A DNA stretch of 64,000 bases from Adineta ricciae (taxonomy: Eukaryota > Rotifera > Eurotatoria > Adinetida > Adinetidae), in the NCBI GenBank assembly GCA_905250025.1, contig CAJNOJ010000022.1:496087-560086 (forward strand), read 5' to 3'. The position numbers and the translations under genes are program-made. Positions 45,803 through 58,585 of this stretch are shown here, piece by piece. The stretch's first letter is position 1, and each line of letters opens with the position of its first letter. Under the pieces are notes generated by a model. It did no database searches and was not told the DNA's origin. It saw nothing but the letters and a program-made list of their open reading frames with translations.

Positions 45803-46194
45803 TCGAGCAAACAAAATACTAGAATCATATTACAGATATTGAACACGTATTACGTTTAATGATGAAGAAAATAATATTCTACTTTTCTTTTCTTTTTTTT
45901 TCGAAACTCTTACTCAACAGTTTTGCTTTCTTTGTTTTTCGTTATATCCAGTTTTTTTTTGCTTTTTACAACACTAGTATGTCTTTCATTCTATTAATAT
46001 AATTAAAATAAAGATTGAATATATACTTGTGACACTGCACTATAAACAAACTTCTCCATGATACATCTCGCTTCGTTCTTATTCTTCTTTATATATATAT
46101 ATCAAAACACACATTCGATTAAAACAAAAATCTTTGCAAACAGCTAGAAATCATAGAAACAATACAAGTTCCATCACCGTCAAATGAACAATTT
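45803..46194. other. Intergenic between convergent genes
   Basis: About 390 bp containing AATAAA-like signals near 46008 and a (TA)n run near 46091-46100. No gene. Confidence 0.45.
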
Positions 46195-48595
46195 CTATTT
46201 CATTCTCTCGAATTCTTCCATATGCCATAGAACATTATAATACGTATGCAAATATTGCATATAGATCGTCCAGATGTAATGAAAAACTAATGATGTCTGC
46301 GTTTTACGTATTTGATTCAAGTAATTATGAACTAATTCAGCATTCGTATCGAATTCTTGTGTTAAATGCATCCGAATAGTTTCGATTTTTAGTTGTTTGT
46401 TGCTTATCGATAGTTCATTGCATAATTGCTGATGGAGATTCAACAGGCTCGTTTCATTGAGATGAAATTCGGATTGCTTTTGATGAAATGTTCGATATAG
46501 TCGGTCGACAAAATGGAAGAAAAATTCGATGACTATCGGACGATTTGATGGAGAAACGATGGACGAAGTTGTAAGATAAATCCGATTAACTAAACATTGA
46601 TCGATATGATCAAACCATTGAGCATAATCCTCCGTTGGATCAAACATATTTATCTCATGATTAAAATAATTCGAAAGAAATTTTTGCTTGATTTGTTCGG
46701 ATAATTCTTTTAGAAAACTTGTTATGATATTTGAAAGATTATTTTCATTACTAAAAAACGATGAATAGAGATGATTCGATGAGACAGAAGACGCTTTACT
46801 TTGAAAATGGCAGGCCGTATTTTTCACAATAATTGAAAAATGTATGTTTGATCAAACACCGTTTGTTATACGTCAGAGCAAACAATTGTTGACAAAGAAT
46901 GTAAACATATAACGCGAATTCATTCATAAACTTCCAAAGATGTTCTTCGATTAAATCAAAATTTATTTTCCATGCATGATCAGAACCAGTTGGTGTCAAT
47001 AACAATGGTTTATTGATTAAGATCTCCATTTGTGCTTGCGATGGCCATTGCCGTTGAGCGTTTCGTATTGGATGGGTATAGTAGATGTCGACGAGATGTT
47101 TTGGCCAACGCGAAAGACGGAAAGCACATGAATATTGTTCGTAATCGACATGAATAGTATTCTTAGAAGTTTTCGTGCTGTTCGAAAGAAATGTGGGAGA
47201 GAATGCATCGGTCAGATGATCTGATTTGTCATCGTTACCATTGAAAAGCAGTGATTGAGTTAAACTAGCACGTGACGAAAGACGAAACGAAGCAAATATT
47301 AAATTATTTTGAGAAGAGAACGTCCTAAAACGAAAAAAAGATCAATATTCATACTGTCAGTCATATCTGAAGAGCCTTGATCTATAACTTCTACTGTTGA
47401 TTATCATGCGCATAACATTTCCGACTTACTTGTCAGTCTGCTGCATAGATTCTTTAAACAGGCATGTTACATGATTTGTATTTCCTAGTTGAAATCGTTT
47501 AACAATCGCACACGTTTGGTTGACGAGTATCAATGTATTAAACCATTGTTGAATGAAGCTTGATGATAAGTATGAAACATTGTCGTCTTTACAAACGTAA
47601 ATAAATGCTGAAAGTTCTTTGGTGATTGTTTGCGGATTAATACGAATCAGTCCTGTTTGAAAGTAATCATCGGAAGTGAAAATGAGTAACGAATCGATTT
47701 CGGACGATGTTGTTTTAGGCGTCCTGGTGGTTTGATTGTTTTCTAATGTGATTACAACGTGAGTTCGATCTAATGGAAATGATTTTTGTTTGTATTCGTC
47801 ATCGTTTGGCTCAATTTGATGAGTGACTAATGGAAGAAAATAGCATTTTGAACGTAGTTGCTCGTGAATCTGATGACAATTGGTTGCATTGGATGATAAA
47901 TTAGGTAAAATTGATTCGGATGGCGAAGTGAAAATAAGATCGAAATCGTTAATAGTATTTTGATAAGTATCGTTGGAAGGAAAGATAATTTTTGTGGAAG
48001 AAAAATGACCTTGGAACGTTCTTTTTACGGACGATGATTTCAATCGAGTTTGAAAGTCTTTCAAATAAAATTTCAAATGAAAATTTTTTGTTAAATGCAC
48101 AAATTCACGATTCGAGCTTATCTTGAAGAGGTATTCCAATTGTTCAATGTTATTCTCGTCATCAAACTGACATTTAACTTGTTTGTCAGTCAGTTGACAG
48201 ATCGTTCTCGTATCGAGAATCGGTAATGAATCGATCCATTGATTAATACTGATGGTATTTTGTACTTTTCGCTGTAAATCATTGACTGACTGACCGGAAT
48301 AAGTTTTCTGTTGACTGTTTGTTCGAATTCGATCAAATGTTGGATAATAATATTTCTCATCGGTGGAACATGACGAAACTGAAGCAGATGAATTGATACC
48401 GCCGCAGCAAGACAGATGACGCGAATGTTTGGTCGGGTGAGTTAATTTATTCTTGGAAGATTTTATCGACTTGTTTCCCATTTGATGTGCATCTAGAAAA
48501 GAAGAAAGACATGTCATTGCTCGGCCAGATTTTTTTTCATTTGAGATCAAATTTCTTCGCGCGTGATGATGATGATGATGACGGAAAAGGGTCAT
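46195..48595 (-). CDS. Mab-21 / cGAS-like nucleotidyltransferase-fold protein
   Basis: Three exons (48595-47430, 47324-46800, 46750-46195) join in phase for 748 aa. The most telling part is exon 2: WPSQAQMEILINKPLLLTPT, then DHAWKINFDLIEEHLWKFMN and a helix ending FFNYCEKYGL, matching the Mab-21 C-terminal pattern W.+.F...E...... Y........K....C EK. In exon 1, NDFDLIF (Asp217, Asp219) could be the paired acidic residues of the nucleotidyltransferase fold, but the preceding Gly-Ser loop is not clear, so catalysis is doubtful. Residues 6-11 are six consecutive His. No TM segment or signal peptide. The C-terminal 185 residues are helical and specific to this protein. Family assignment by pattern, not by search. 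Confidence 0.6.
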
Positions 48596-50281
48596 TCAGC
48601 TGTCGAAGATGGACAGCGACGGAAATAAACGTTTCAATATTCTCATTGAATGGGTAGAAAAAGGAGGAGGAGAAAAAGACATTCAGAATCAGCTTTTATC
48701 GTGGAATCTAATTCACTCTGACATTGACAAGTTACGATTGAACGAAAGTCATGCCAAAGATAAACATACAAAACAGAATAATAAAGACAAAAGAATCGAC
48801 GCTCAGATGTTATACCTCCCTATTCCGTCTGCGCACTTCAAATATGGTGCTCGACTGTTTAGTTCTAACAAATGAACTTTAGACATGAGAGAAGAATCAG
48901 CTGAATGTCGATTCATTTAAATCTATCCGATCGACCAACCAGACATCGTTCGTTCTCTTCTTCTCTCGCAAAGAAAAAGATCGAATTGCAATGAATTAAA
49001 TCGGATACAATAAAGATCTTTCTAAATGACGATGTGAGTCGAACGAAGAAGTAATAAGAGATAGTTAGATCATCACTCATTCCCCAGTGTTGAAAAAGTA
49101 TTATTATCGATGAGACGAGTATTGCAGCAGATGATTACCTCATGATGAAGATAATAAAAAAAAGAAGAAGAAGAAGAAGAGGAGAAGATGTACGAGAGAG
49201 TGAGAGTGATCGATCGTCGACAAGATGTCTAGAATACTAATCAGTGGGTGAAAGATTTGATTCTATTTCATAGAGTGAAAAGAAAAGACAAGTGTCACTC
49301 GCACTAATCTATCAAACAAATAAACAAACAATGATGGTGATGAGATGTTAAGAGGAAGAGTAAAGGCTTCCCTCATTTCGAATCATCGATTAGACATAGA
49401 CGTACGAAGTAATTGAACAAAATGATTACACATTAACTGACTGCGTGTGTCTATGGTAGAATGGATGTTTACATAGAGTAGAATTAAGAATCCAAACAAA
49501 CAGAAATTGAATAGCCAGTGCAATTGCTCGATAAATCAAAAGCATCTTAATACGATCTATTTAAAGTGTGTCTAGTCTGAACATTTCGAAAGGTTTCTTC
49601 TTTATGTGTCTAGGAAACATAACTAGTTAACATTTGTTTTGTTCTTTATCACTTCTGTTCATATAGAAATAATTGACTACAGCTGTTTGGCTTGCCGAGA
49701 ATGATTTTCTCGCAAATACATGTCTTGTGTTCAATCTTCAATGAAAGATGACACTAGAGATTGGTGAGAGTTGCAAATAACGGAAGAAAACACACGTCTT
49801 CCTTCTTGTCGGAAACGATGCCATGTTTGATGTTCTCGTGTAGACATCAAGAATATCTGAACATATGCTAAACGTATTTGTGATCGTTTATTCTATTCAC
49901 GAGTATGTGCCAATATGTTGGCGGTTAAGTGATCATCAGCTATATATGGATGGAAATGTAAAGAAAGAGAATGTACTCTGCCACTAGTCTTCCTCGTGTT
50001 GAACGGCTACTAATACACACACTAATTGAATCGGCAATAATATTGCTGACCGACTTCTATGAATGGATAGAAGAGATAGAGGAAAAAGAGAGCGAGAGAA
50101 AAGAGAATGATAAGGCACGTTCCAACAACTAACTGGACAGAAGAGTGTCTCGACATCGACCAACAGACAAATATATTCTGAGCTTGCGTGAGAAGGCCAA
50201 CTTGACCTTCATTTATCTCTTTCGTCTACTGTATAAAGCTGCTCATTCGACATATTATTCGCAATTTGCAGGTTAGACGCA
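48596..50281. other. Intergenic, about 1.7 kb
   Basis: AT-rich, with an AGA/GAA run near 49161-49183. An 88-codon frame at 48609-48875 (ATG, plus) starts 13 bp from the start of the opposite-strand gene and has no homology; not called. Confidence 0.45.
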
Positions 50282-53200
50282 ATGATGACAATCGATCTAA
50301 CCAAGCGACATTCTCATTCTTATTATTACTATCTCATTACTTTCTGCTATCTATTTTCCTTAATTATTGTTGCTGCTGGTACCAGCTATATGGAGGATCA
50401 TTCCAATGAGACAGTCATTGAAATTAATACAACTGTTTTTAGTGTAACAACACTACCTGCAAATGTTTCGATCGAAGAAACCTTTCCGAGTAATAGTACA
50501 AACGTTTCAACACCTGTACTATTGATCGATTCGACTATGGCACCAACAATAACGTCAACGGTAGTGCCGAAGAAGACAACTGAAAGTAGTACAGAAAACA
50601 TGCAGACAACTTTTGAAGAACATTCGAATTCAACTACAGTACCAGTAGAAGTATCATCGGAAAAATCTGAAGAACCAACAACGGTAGCAGCAACAGCACC
50701 AACATCAACATCAACAACGGCAACATCACCAGTAGTAACATCGACGGTAACGATGATGACGACGGCGACGACAGTTGTTTCATTATCATCGTGTGAATCA
50801 TCGAAATATGGTTGTTGTTCAGACAACGTTACAGAAAGAACGGGTAAATGTTCAGAAATACAAAAGTATTCTCTCTATAATTAGTTCTGTGCTCGTTTAG
50901 GTCCAAATAATGAAGGATGTGAGGATGATAATGTCAATATTACAGTTTTGAACAGTACCGTTGGATACGTTAATGAAACTGATTTTGTTACTACAGTTGA
51001 ATCCGAAAATGTGACTGTAATTACCGATAAAAATGATGTGTCTATCTACACATCGACGGAAAACTTTAGCACTGACATGACAGTTGAAGCCGATTCTACT
51101 CAGTTTGAACTAGAAAACACAACAAGTGCACATTCTGAAAGTACTACAATGGAGGTAGTTGACGAAAGTACTACGGTGGAGATAGTTGACGAAAGTACGA
51201 CAGAACCTACTGTGGGCACCACAGAATTCACTGAAACAACAACTGTCACTGAAGCCGAAACAGAAGAAACCACTACAAAATCGACTCTTTGTGTTGACAG
51301 CGAATTTGAATGTTGTCCCGATGGGGAAACACCAGCACAAGTAAGCTAAAGTGCAGTTCTTATCAGTTCATTTGCATGTGTGTCGAATTTTCTAGGGACC
51401 TGAATTCAAAGGATGTAATACAACAGAGAAGCCACGAATACCATCAACAACAGTTTCTTTCACGAGTAAATCAAACTGTTTTAGTCAGACCAACGTGAGA
51501 GAAAGTTGTTCTTCTTTCTGACTTTTAGATGTTTGTGAATTGGAAAAAGATGCGGGTAGTTGCAGTAAATATGTTAATATGTGGGCGTATGATCGCCAAC
51601 AAGGTAAATGTGTTCGATTTTGGTATGGAAGTTGTGAAGGAAATGGTAATCGATTTGAAACTGAACAACAATGTCAAGAAACATGTATTAGTCCAAAAGG
51701 AATTGGTAAAATCTTTCTTAATACTCAAACGTTCACTCATTGTATCGTTTTCTCTCGAATGAATAGAAGTCTGTTTGTTGTCGAAAGTAGCCGGACCATG
51801 TCACTCATCTAGCACTCGTTATTATTATGATCGAGATAAGAAGAAATGTGAACAATTTCGCTATGGTGGATGCAACGGTAATTCAAATAATTATGTAACA
51901 ATGGATCAATGTCAATCAACGTGTGTAAAAGAAACGATTGGTAAGGTGTTCACTCACGGAACAAACAAAACAACTACATTGTCTTCTAGATCAATGTACG
52001 CAACCCGTTGAAGTTGGACCGTGTAAAGGAGAGTTCCCTCGGTTTTATTACGATACAGTAACAGGACAATGTCGATCATTCATGTATGGCGGTTGTCAAA
52101 AGAATCAAAACAATTTTGCCACGTTAAAAGATTGCTCGAAATCATGTGTAGAAGTACGGCAAAAAGGTAGAAAAAAAACTCGAATGAATCTGCTCTTAAA
52201 ACAAATCTCGTACTTTTACAGATATCTGTTTACAACCAAAAGTCATTGGTACATGCCAAGAACGACATCCATCTTGGTATTTCGATATCAAGGAACATGA
52301 ATGTAAACCGTTTCAATATTCAGGTGAGAGAATTACATTTGATGTCAGAAATGATTGTGTAAAACATCTTTCTTCGCTTTCCATTAGGCTGTAAAGGAAA
52401 TCACAATCGATTTTCGACGAAAGAAGAATGTGATCACTCGTGCTCATCTTTGAAAGCATCGAAAACGTGTATGTAAACATATTTAAATGACTTTTTCGTC
52501 TTTAAATTTGTATTCTTATAAAAAAAACTAGTTGTTAACGACACGAAAGCTATTTGCAACCTGCCAATGATACGTGGTAATTGTGATCAACAAATATCTC
52601 GTTGGTATTTCAATCCATCAGATCGGTACTGTTACCCATTTCAATATACCGGCTGTCGTAAGTCGAGATTTTGACTATTGGTTTCAATCGATTGTCGCTA
52701 TTTATTCTATCAGACGGCAATGCAAATGCATTTGAAAACGAACAAGATTGCCGGGATATATGTCATGCAAAGGAAAAAGGTTTCGTATGACTAAAAACGA
52801 GATAAGAACTTCATTAAATTTTGATTTGCTGTTTTATAGACATTTGTACATTGGACAAAGATTCAGGTTCGTGTGATCAATATAAAATTATGTGGTACTA
52901 TGATTCTGTGAGTCAACAATGTAAGAATTTCTACTATGGTTCATGTGGTGGAAATGCCAGTCGTTTCGGAACGGAACAAGAATGTCAATTGCGTTGTTTG
53001 ATCAAAGCTGGTTCGTTGAAAAGCGCGGTTTAAGAGAATTTTTCGTATAGAGATTACCTTTCTCAATAGGTAATTCGACTTGTTCTCAACAAGTTGATCA
53101 GGGCTATGTTTGTAATAATACAAAATCAAATCAAAATGAAACAACGAGCTCCGTTATGAAATTCTTCTATGATCAACAATTGAAACAATGTTCATCATTT

Positions 53201-54786
53201 CTGTATCGAGGCTGTGGTGGCAATGACAATCGTTTCGACGAAGAAAGTCAATGTATCGATAAATGTCTCATGGAGAAACCAGTTGTTGATCAAGGTAAAC
53301 AGTTGTTTTTGTATCTAACATATCCGAAATGAAAATCTTAAGGTTGTGGATCAAATATGATTCGTTGTAATATTCAATGTCGATTTGGTTTCGAAAGAGA
53401 TGGAAATGGCTGTGAAATATGCCGTTGTTTTGAGCCTTGCCAAGTAACGTCAGAATTTATAAAAATCGAGCGGAAAGTATGAAATTTTGTTGTTTCTGTT
53501 CCTCATTCTAGCGTCAACAGTGTCCATCGGGTTATGAATGTGTTATCATCCCAGAACAAACTCCATGTGTTCAAGCGCCATGTCCAGTGCCCAGAGTTGA
53601 ATGTCAACCAAGTAAGAACAACAAAAATCAGTGACTATCAGCAATGTTAAAATGATTCTTGTTTTAGTCGGTCCTGATCAATTACCAGATGCGAATGGAA
53701 GTTAGTAAAGATCTTGCAAATAAACCGTTTTCTATATGTAAATTTGATTAGGTATTAAACCATTAATTGAAAATTCGATCACAAATATCTTTTCACAATT
53801 CGATGCTAATGTTACAATTCCATGTGTTCTACGACAAGGTCATCCAACACCGGTCATTTACTGGTATATCAATTCCTTGTTGTGGCTTCCTAATTCTAAA
53901 TATGCTTTTGTAGGTATAAAGAACGGCAGCAATTACAAGTACACGATGCAATGAATAATGGTGGAATTGTTCGAAAAATTGAACGATTACCAGATCAATC
54001 GTTATTAATCAGAAGAGTGAAACTTGAAGATCAAGGTCTCTATACATGTCGAGCGATAAATGATGTTGGACAAGATATCAAAGATGTACAATTGGAATTG
54101 TTCGGTAGATATCCTATGATTTGAAAAAGACTTCTTTCTCTAGAATTATTCTTGTTGCCGCTTTAGATTCAATTAAAGTAGATATCTATCCAATTAATCG
54201 AATCTATCAACTTGGTTTCACAGCTAAACTTCAATGTCGTGCTACAGGTAATTGAAAACTTCCATTGGTATTACGAAACATCTTCTGCTAATCCATGTAG
54301 GTTATCCATTACCACGTATTACATGGATGCGTGACAATGTGCCGTTAGCCAACACCACTCGAATCAGACTTCAAAACGATGGATCTTTGATTATTCATCC
54401 GTATAAACGAGAAGATGCCGGTAAAGAAAATCGAGACAAAATAGAATTTTCAATACATCTTTATTATCCTTTCAGGTCCTTATGTATGCAATGCTACAAA
54501 TAAGAAAGAAAGTGTAACACAAGTGGCATATCTAGAAGTAAAAGGTAAGTCCATTCGAAAGCGAATTAATCTGCTTGTTTGATGAATGCATTTCGATTCA
54601 GACACTCGTATCGAACCAACATGCGAAGATCAGCCAACATTTGCAAATTGTGAACTTGTTCTTCGACACAATTTTTGTGATGTTTACCTTGATTATTGCT
54701 GTCGAACATGTTCTCAACATGCTCAACAATCTCCACCAACCGACAAACCTCCTAATCCTCGTACGCGTCGACATCAATTATTTTAA
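50282..54786 (+). CDS. Papilin-like extracellular matrix protein with seven Kunitz domains
   Basis: About 21 exons join in phase for 1120 aa. Order: signal peptide/hydrophobic N-terminus (residues 15-33), a Ser/Thr-rich mucin-like region (exons 50282-50843 and 50901-51340) carrying two papilin-type cassettes (CESSKYGCC...GPNNEGC and CVDSEFECC...GPEFKGC), seven Kunitz domains (51529-51705, 51767-51940, 51990-52166, 52222-52468, 52532-52779, 52840-53010, 53070-53294), a Cys-rich antistasin-like segment (53343-53611), two Ig domains (53752-54104, 54167-54544), and a C-terminal PLAC domain (54602-54786: CEDQPTFANCELVLRHNFC). This is the papilin layout without visible thrombospondin repeats. Papilins sit in basement membranes and modulate ADAMTS proteases. 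AATAAA at 54973-54978. Confidence 0.92.
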
Positions 54787-55005
54787 ACAAGTGTACATTT
54801 CAACAATGCATGTTTGCTTTTCTCTCTGAATATTGTTTAGTGTTTTTCTTAATCATTACCTTTTAGAAATTAATCTCGTCCTCATTTTTTTTCTATTTCA
54901 TGTCATTAGTTTTCTCGCTTTCTTCCTCTCGTTTTAAAACAAGTCAGACATATAAAAAAACAAAAACAAACAAATAAAAGAAAGTGTTGGTGGTTTAGAC
55001 ATTAA

Positions 55006-56926
55006 TTAATTATTTTCTTCGTCAATCTTTTCGAGATAACATGTTTCCGTAGAACCTGTCATCACATCGCTGATGCATTGATCACTCATTTGTTCATATT
55101 GATACCGCTTTCTTGGATAGCCCCATAGTAATTCAAACTGATCGGGAACGTTCGAATCGGTCCAGGCGAATTCGAATAAAAGTCTAGCAGGATCGGAACG
55201 ACGAAAACGACGACGTATTGGTTCGGTATCCGGTAAACGGATTGATACTTGAACTGTATCAGTTTCTGTTGCTGACGGTTCTTCAGGAAATGACTGTTTG
55301 ATACGATCACGAAATTCCATAAATTTCTAAAGAGAAGAGGCACTTTGGTGGAATTTGTTGGCTTTGGGTTAACCGTACTCGAAGTTTTTTCTCCTGTTCT
55401 TCTTGCATTCGTCGTTGAGCTTCCTCCAATTTACGTCGTTCATTTTCTTCTTGCAAGCGTTGTTCAGCCTAACAAGACGTACGAAATGATAAGATCCTTT
55501 TTTTCGGGCTATGTAAACTAACCTTTTCTTGATCTGCACGCATAGAATCCATGTAAGCAGCGTTTTGCTCTTCTAAAAGACGATCTCTTGATGTTCGTGT
55601 ATCTCGTCGATCACTAAACTCATCCCATTAAAAGAAATCATTCGAAATTACTGTTTCGCTCACCGATTGTATTGTAAAGTTTGATCGGCGTTCTGAACAC
55701 CATTGATTAATTCTGCTAGAAACTCACTCGCATCTAAAATACGTGAAGTTCATGTTTTCACATCGATTTCTCATAATGAATTTCAATTTACCAGTATATC
55801 GATCAAGTTTAAGTTGTACAGTTTGTTGTGAGCCATGATGGGCAACAATACAAACGCATGGAAATGAATTTGTATGTAGTAAACGACTAGCTAGAAGAAA
55901 GCAGAAGATGAAATGAACAGAAAAACTTACAAAAAAAAGAATAGATTACCTTGTGCTCCTTCTTGAGTATCTCGACTAGCACTCCATAGTATATTATCAC
56001 CGATAATGGTACGCAAAGCGTCCTCGCAAAGAACTTCCCTGAAAGAGAAAAAAAACACTGGTAATTCTTTGAGCATTTGTGCAGTTGTTAGTTTACCGGC
56101 AAAATCGATCACATAATGGCGAATTTTTCTCATGAAGATAAATAAACAATAGACGAACTTCACGTTGTGCATCACGCAGTGCCTAAAAGCTTGTGCTGGT
56201 GCAAGTATTCAAATGATGAATGAAAATTTACCTGAGAAAGTTTGCCTCGATAAAAAGCCGGATGTTCTGTACCATATTGATTATCAAAATACGTACAGTA
56301 ATCATCAATTTCTACGAGAGGATCTGTAGGTGCAGGACTCCATAATAATGATTGAACTAAATTTAAGAACAAGTCAAAGTATAGTTTGATGTCTCTGTAA
56401 ATGTTTTACCGAAGGATCCGAGAATACGAAGAATACTCCAAGGTATATACGGTTCAATTTGTAAATAAAATGCATACAAAAATGCTAATGGTAAACGTAA
56501 TAATCGTCTAAAAACAATACTTGAATAAGACAAACCAGATTGAATATTTTTCTCTTAATCATACAAAATTGGATTTTCTGTGTTTTGATTGGTAGGTACT
56601 GTATCAGATACAGGCCTTCGAGGAGTTGACTGATGTAAGAAAGGACTCGGCATAGGTGGTGCTGACGGTATTGGATCGGTCGTTATTCTCTCATTATCAT
56701 CATGTGTAGTTAATGGTAGATCAGAATTCGATATTAATGCAGTTTCAATGGCACGTTCAACATCCCATTCATGCGCAGCTAAGTATTGACGACATGTTTC
56801 AACAGAGTCAATATGAGTGAATTCCTACGGACAGAAAGACAATTGAAATATCTACTCATTTATTTGTTTTACTCGAAAACGAGATAAAGCATTGCTTTGC
56901 TCTTCTGTGAGATCACCAACTTCCAT
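55006..56926 (-). CDS. FAF2: FAF2/UBXD8, ER and lipid-droplet UBX-domain adaptor of p97
   Basis: FAF2 recruits p97/VCP to ubiquitinated ER clients and lipid droplets. Eleven exons (56926-56873, 56824-56565, 56507-56410, 56356-56232, 56182-56097, 56038-55950, 55890-55792, 55733-55664, 55613-55523, 55468-55379, 55326-55006) give 460 aa (human 445). Features in order: UBA (DLTEEQSNALSRFREFTHID), a Pro/Ser linker, the hydrophobic hairpin (LLRLPLAFLYAFYLQIEPYI), UAS thioredoxin-like domain (AFYRGKLSQALRDAQREVRL, CREVLCEDALRTII), a long charged coiled coil (RRDTRTSRDRLLEEQNAAYM onward), and a UBX domain (SIRLPDTEPIRRRF...LLFEFAW). The start is the ATG at 56926. Converges with papilin, stops 220 bp apart. 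Confidence 0.95.
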
Positions 56927-58585
56927 GATAGAGTAACGCAAATTATTAAGGTAACAATAAAGTTCTACGTAGTGCTGCTGATGATGATCTAAACAAATGT
57001 CCTAATCATAATCATCATCATTATTCAATACCAACGAGATGATAGTCCAATCATAAGGTGCATCAATCAGGTAAACTTTTGTTTAAAACAGTTAAAAAGC
57101 AGTAATAGAATCGAAGTTTCCTGAATTAATTTTTTTTTCTTTTTTCGTTGGGAATTATACTGATGAATAGATGTCGCTAGGTGCGAGACCAAGCTGCTCA
57201 GATACTTCACTGTGTTTTACCTGAGTAAATTTGATACACGACGAAAAAAGGTCATGTAAACACCCTTCTATTCGAAAAGAATCCCGGATCGTCTATTACA
57301 TTCACTACATTAAGTTCGAATTTTGCCAAAAATTCTCGCCAAAACATACATCATTTGTATACAAAATCTCTTTAAAAAGACCTTCTATGATAGAGGTGGG
57401 TGTATTTTATTTCATATAGTCAATGTTGAAGAAAATGAAAACATTTATCTTCTTCACTTCGTAAAAATTAATGATGACAAACAAGTCCGAGAATGGTAAG
57501 TAAAGAAATGAAAATTGATCGAGTGCTTTCGATCGCTAATCGTGAAAAAAGAGAATTTTATACTTTTTCGATCGTGTATACATACCATCGATTATTACTA
57601 ATCGAACGAACGAAAGAACGGGGAAAAACTATGATTCATTAGGCACTTTCTTCCCTTTCTTTCATTCATTCGTTCTTCTACATCTATGAAATGTAACACG
57701 TTCGTTGCATACGTCGTTAATAAACGGTATAAGAAGTTTGCCGTTCAAATGACAATGCACATATGGTTAATGGGCTGCTTTGCCTTTCAGACATTCTTTC
57801 CTTAATTTTATTCAACTTGAGACATATAGTTCTCTCATCTTTCTGTCTTTGTTTTTTCACCATCCCAATTCACTGGAGTATTCATTCATTCAATAGATAG
57901 ATAGTTCTAGTCTTATTCTTCTCGTCTTCTTTTCTTTCGCATAAACACCCACACACTCTCATCCGATGTCGATGAACTATGCGTGCCGACCAAGGCAATC
58001 GAACGTGTTATTCATTCATCTTATTCTTATTTTTTCTCTCTCTCTCTCTTTATTTTATACACACATTCACTTGCTCTGAAGTCATGTCATCAGTTTTTGT
58101 GTCAATATTGGCGCAGTTTGATTCTAAGTTAGCAGCTTATCATTAGCCGCAAATGTTCATTGACAGAAGATAAGGTCGTTTTACAAAAAAAAGAGTAGCA
58201 AGCACGATAAGCAGGGAATATAGACATTAAAAACATTGAAGAATAGGCATAGTTATTCTGTATACACACACAACGAAACCCATATAACCGATCGATTCTT
58301 CACAATAAAAAGAAAGCACTCGATATGAATTTTGATCCCTCTTTCCCCTTTCTTTTTTCCTATTCATTGATATTCGTGTCATCGTATAAAAAAAGGGATT
58401 AAGTTTGACACATTTCATTCCTCAACGATACTCAGAGAGCGAGTAGATGTGATCAAAAAGAAAAACGCAAGTCGTATCGAATACGAAATGACTGTAAAAG
58501 TAACATCCCTAGTTTGAAGACAAATTGTCTAGTACACTTAGATTACTTTTCATATGTATATTTGTCCTCTTTTAATTTCATTCAA
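56927..58585. other. Intergenic, about 1.66 kb
   Basis: Divergent region between FAF2 and the RILP-like gene. Contains (TC)n near 58036-58050. An acceptor-like TTATTTAG at 58597-58604 suggests the RILP-like gene could have a 5' exon here, but none is recognisable. Confidence 0.4.

Noticed and set aside
48609-48875. 88-codon ATG frame on the plus strand
   Set aside because: Its ATG is 13 bp from the start codon of the opposite-strand Mab-21-like gene, leaving no room for 5' UTRs, and its Lys/Asp-rich product resembles nothing.
50398-50826. 142-codon minus-strand frame opposite the papilin mucin region
   Set aside because: A mirror of the Thr-rich repeat coding; composition (Val/Asp-rich) follows directly from reading ACA/GTT repeats backwards.
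57231-57419. 62-codon plus-strand frame upstream of the RILP-like gene
   Set aside because: Non-ATG start, no homology, and located in low-complexity intergenic sequence.
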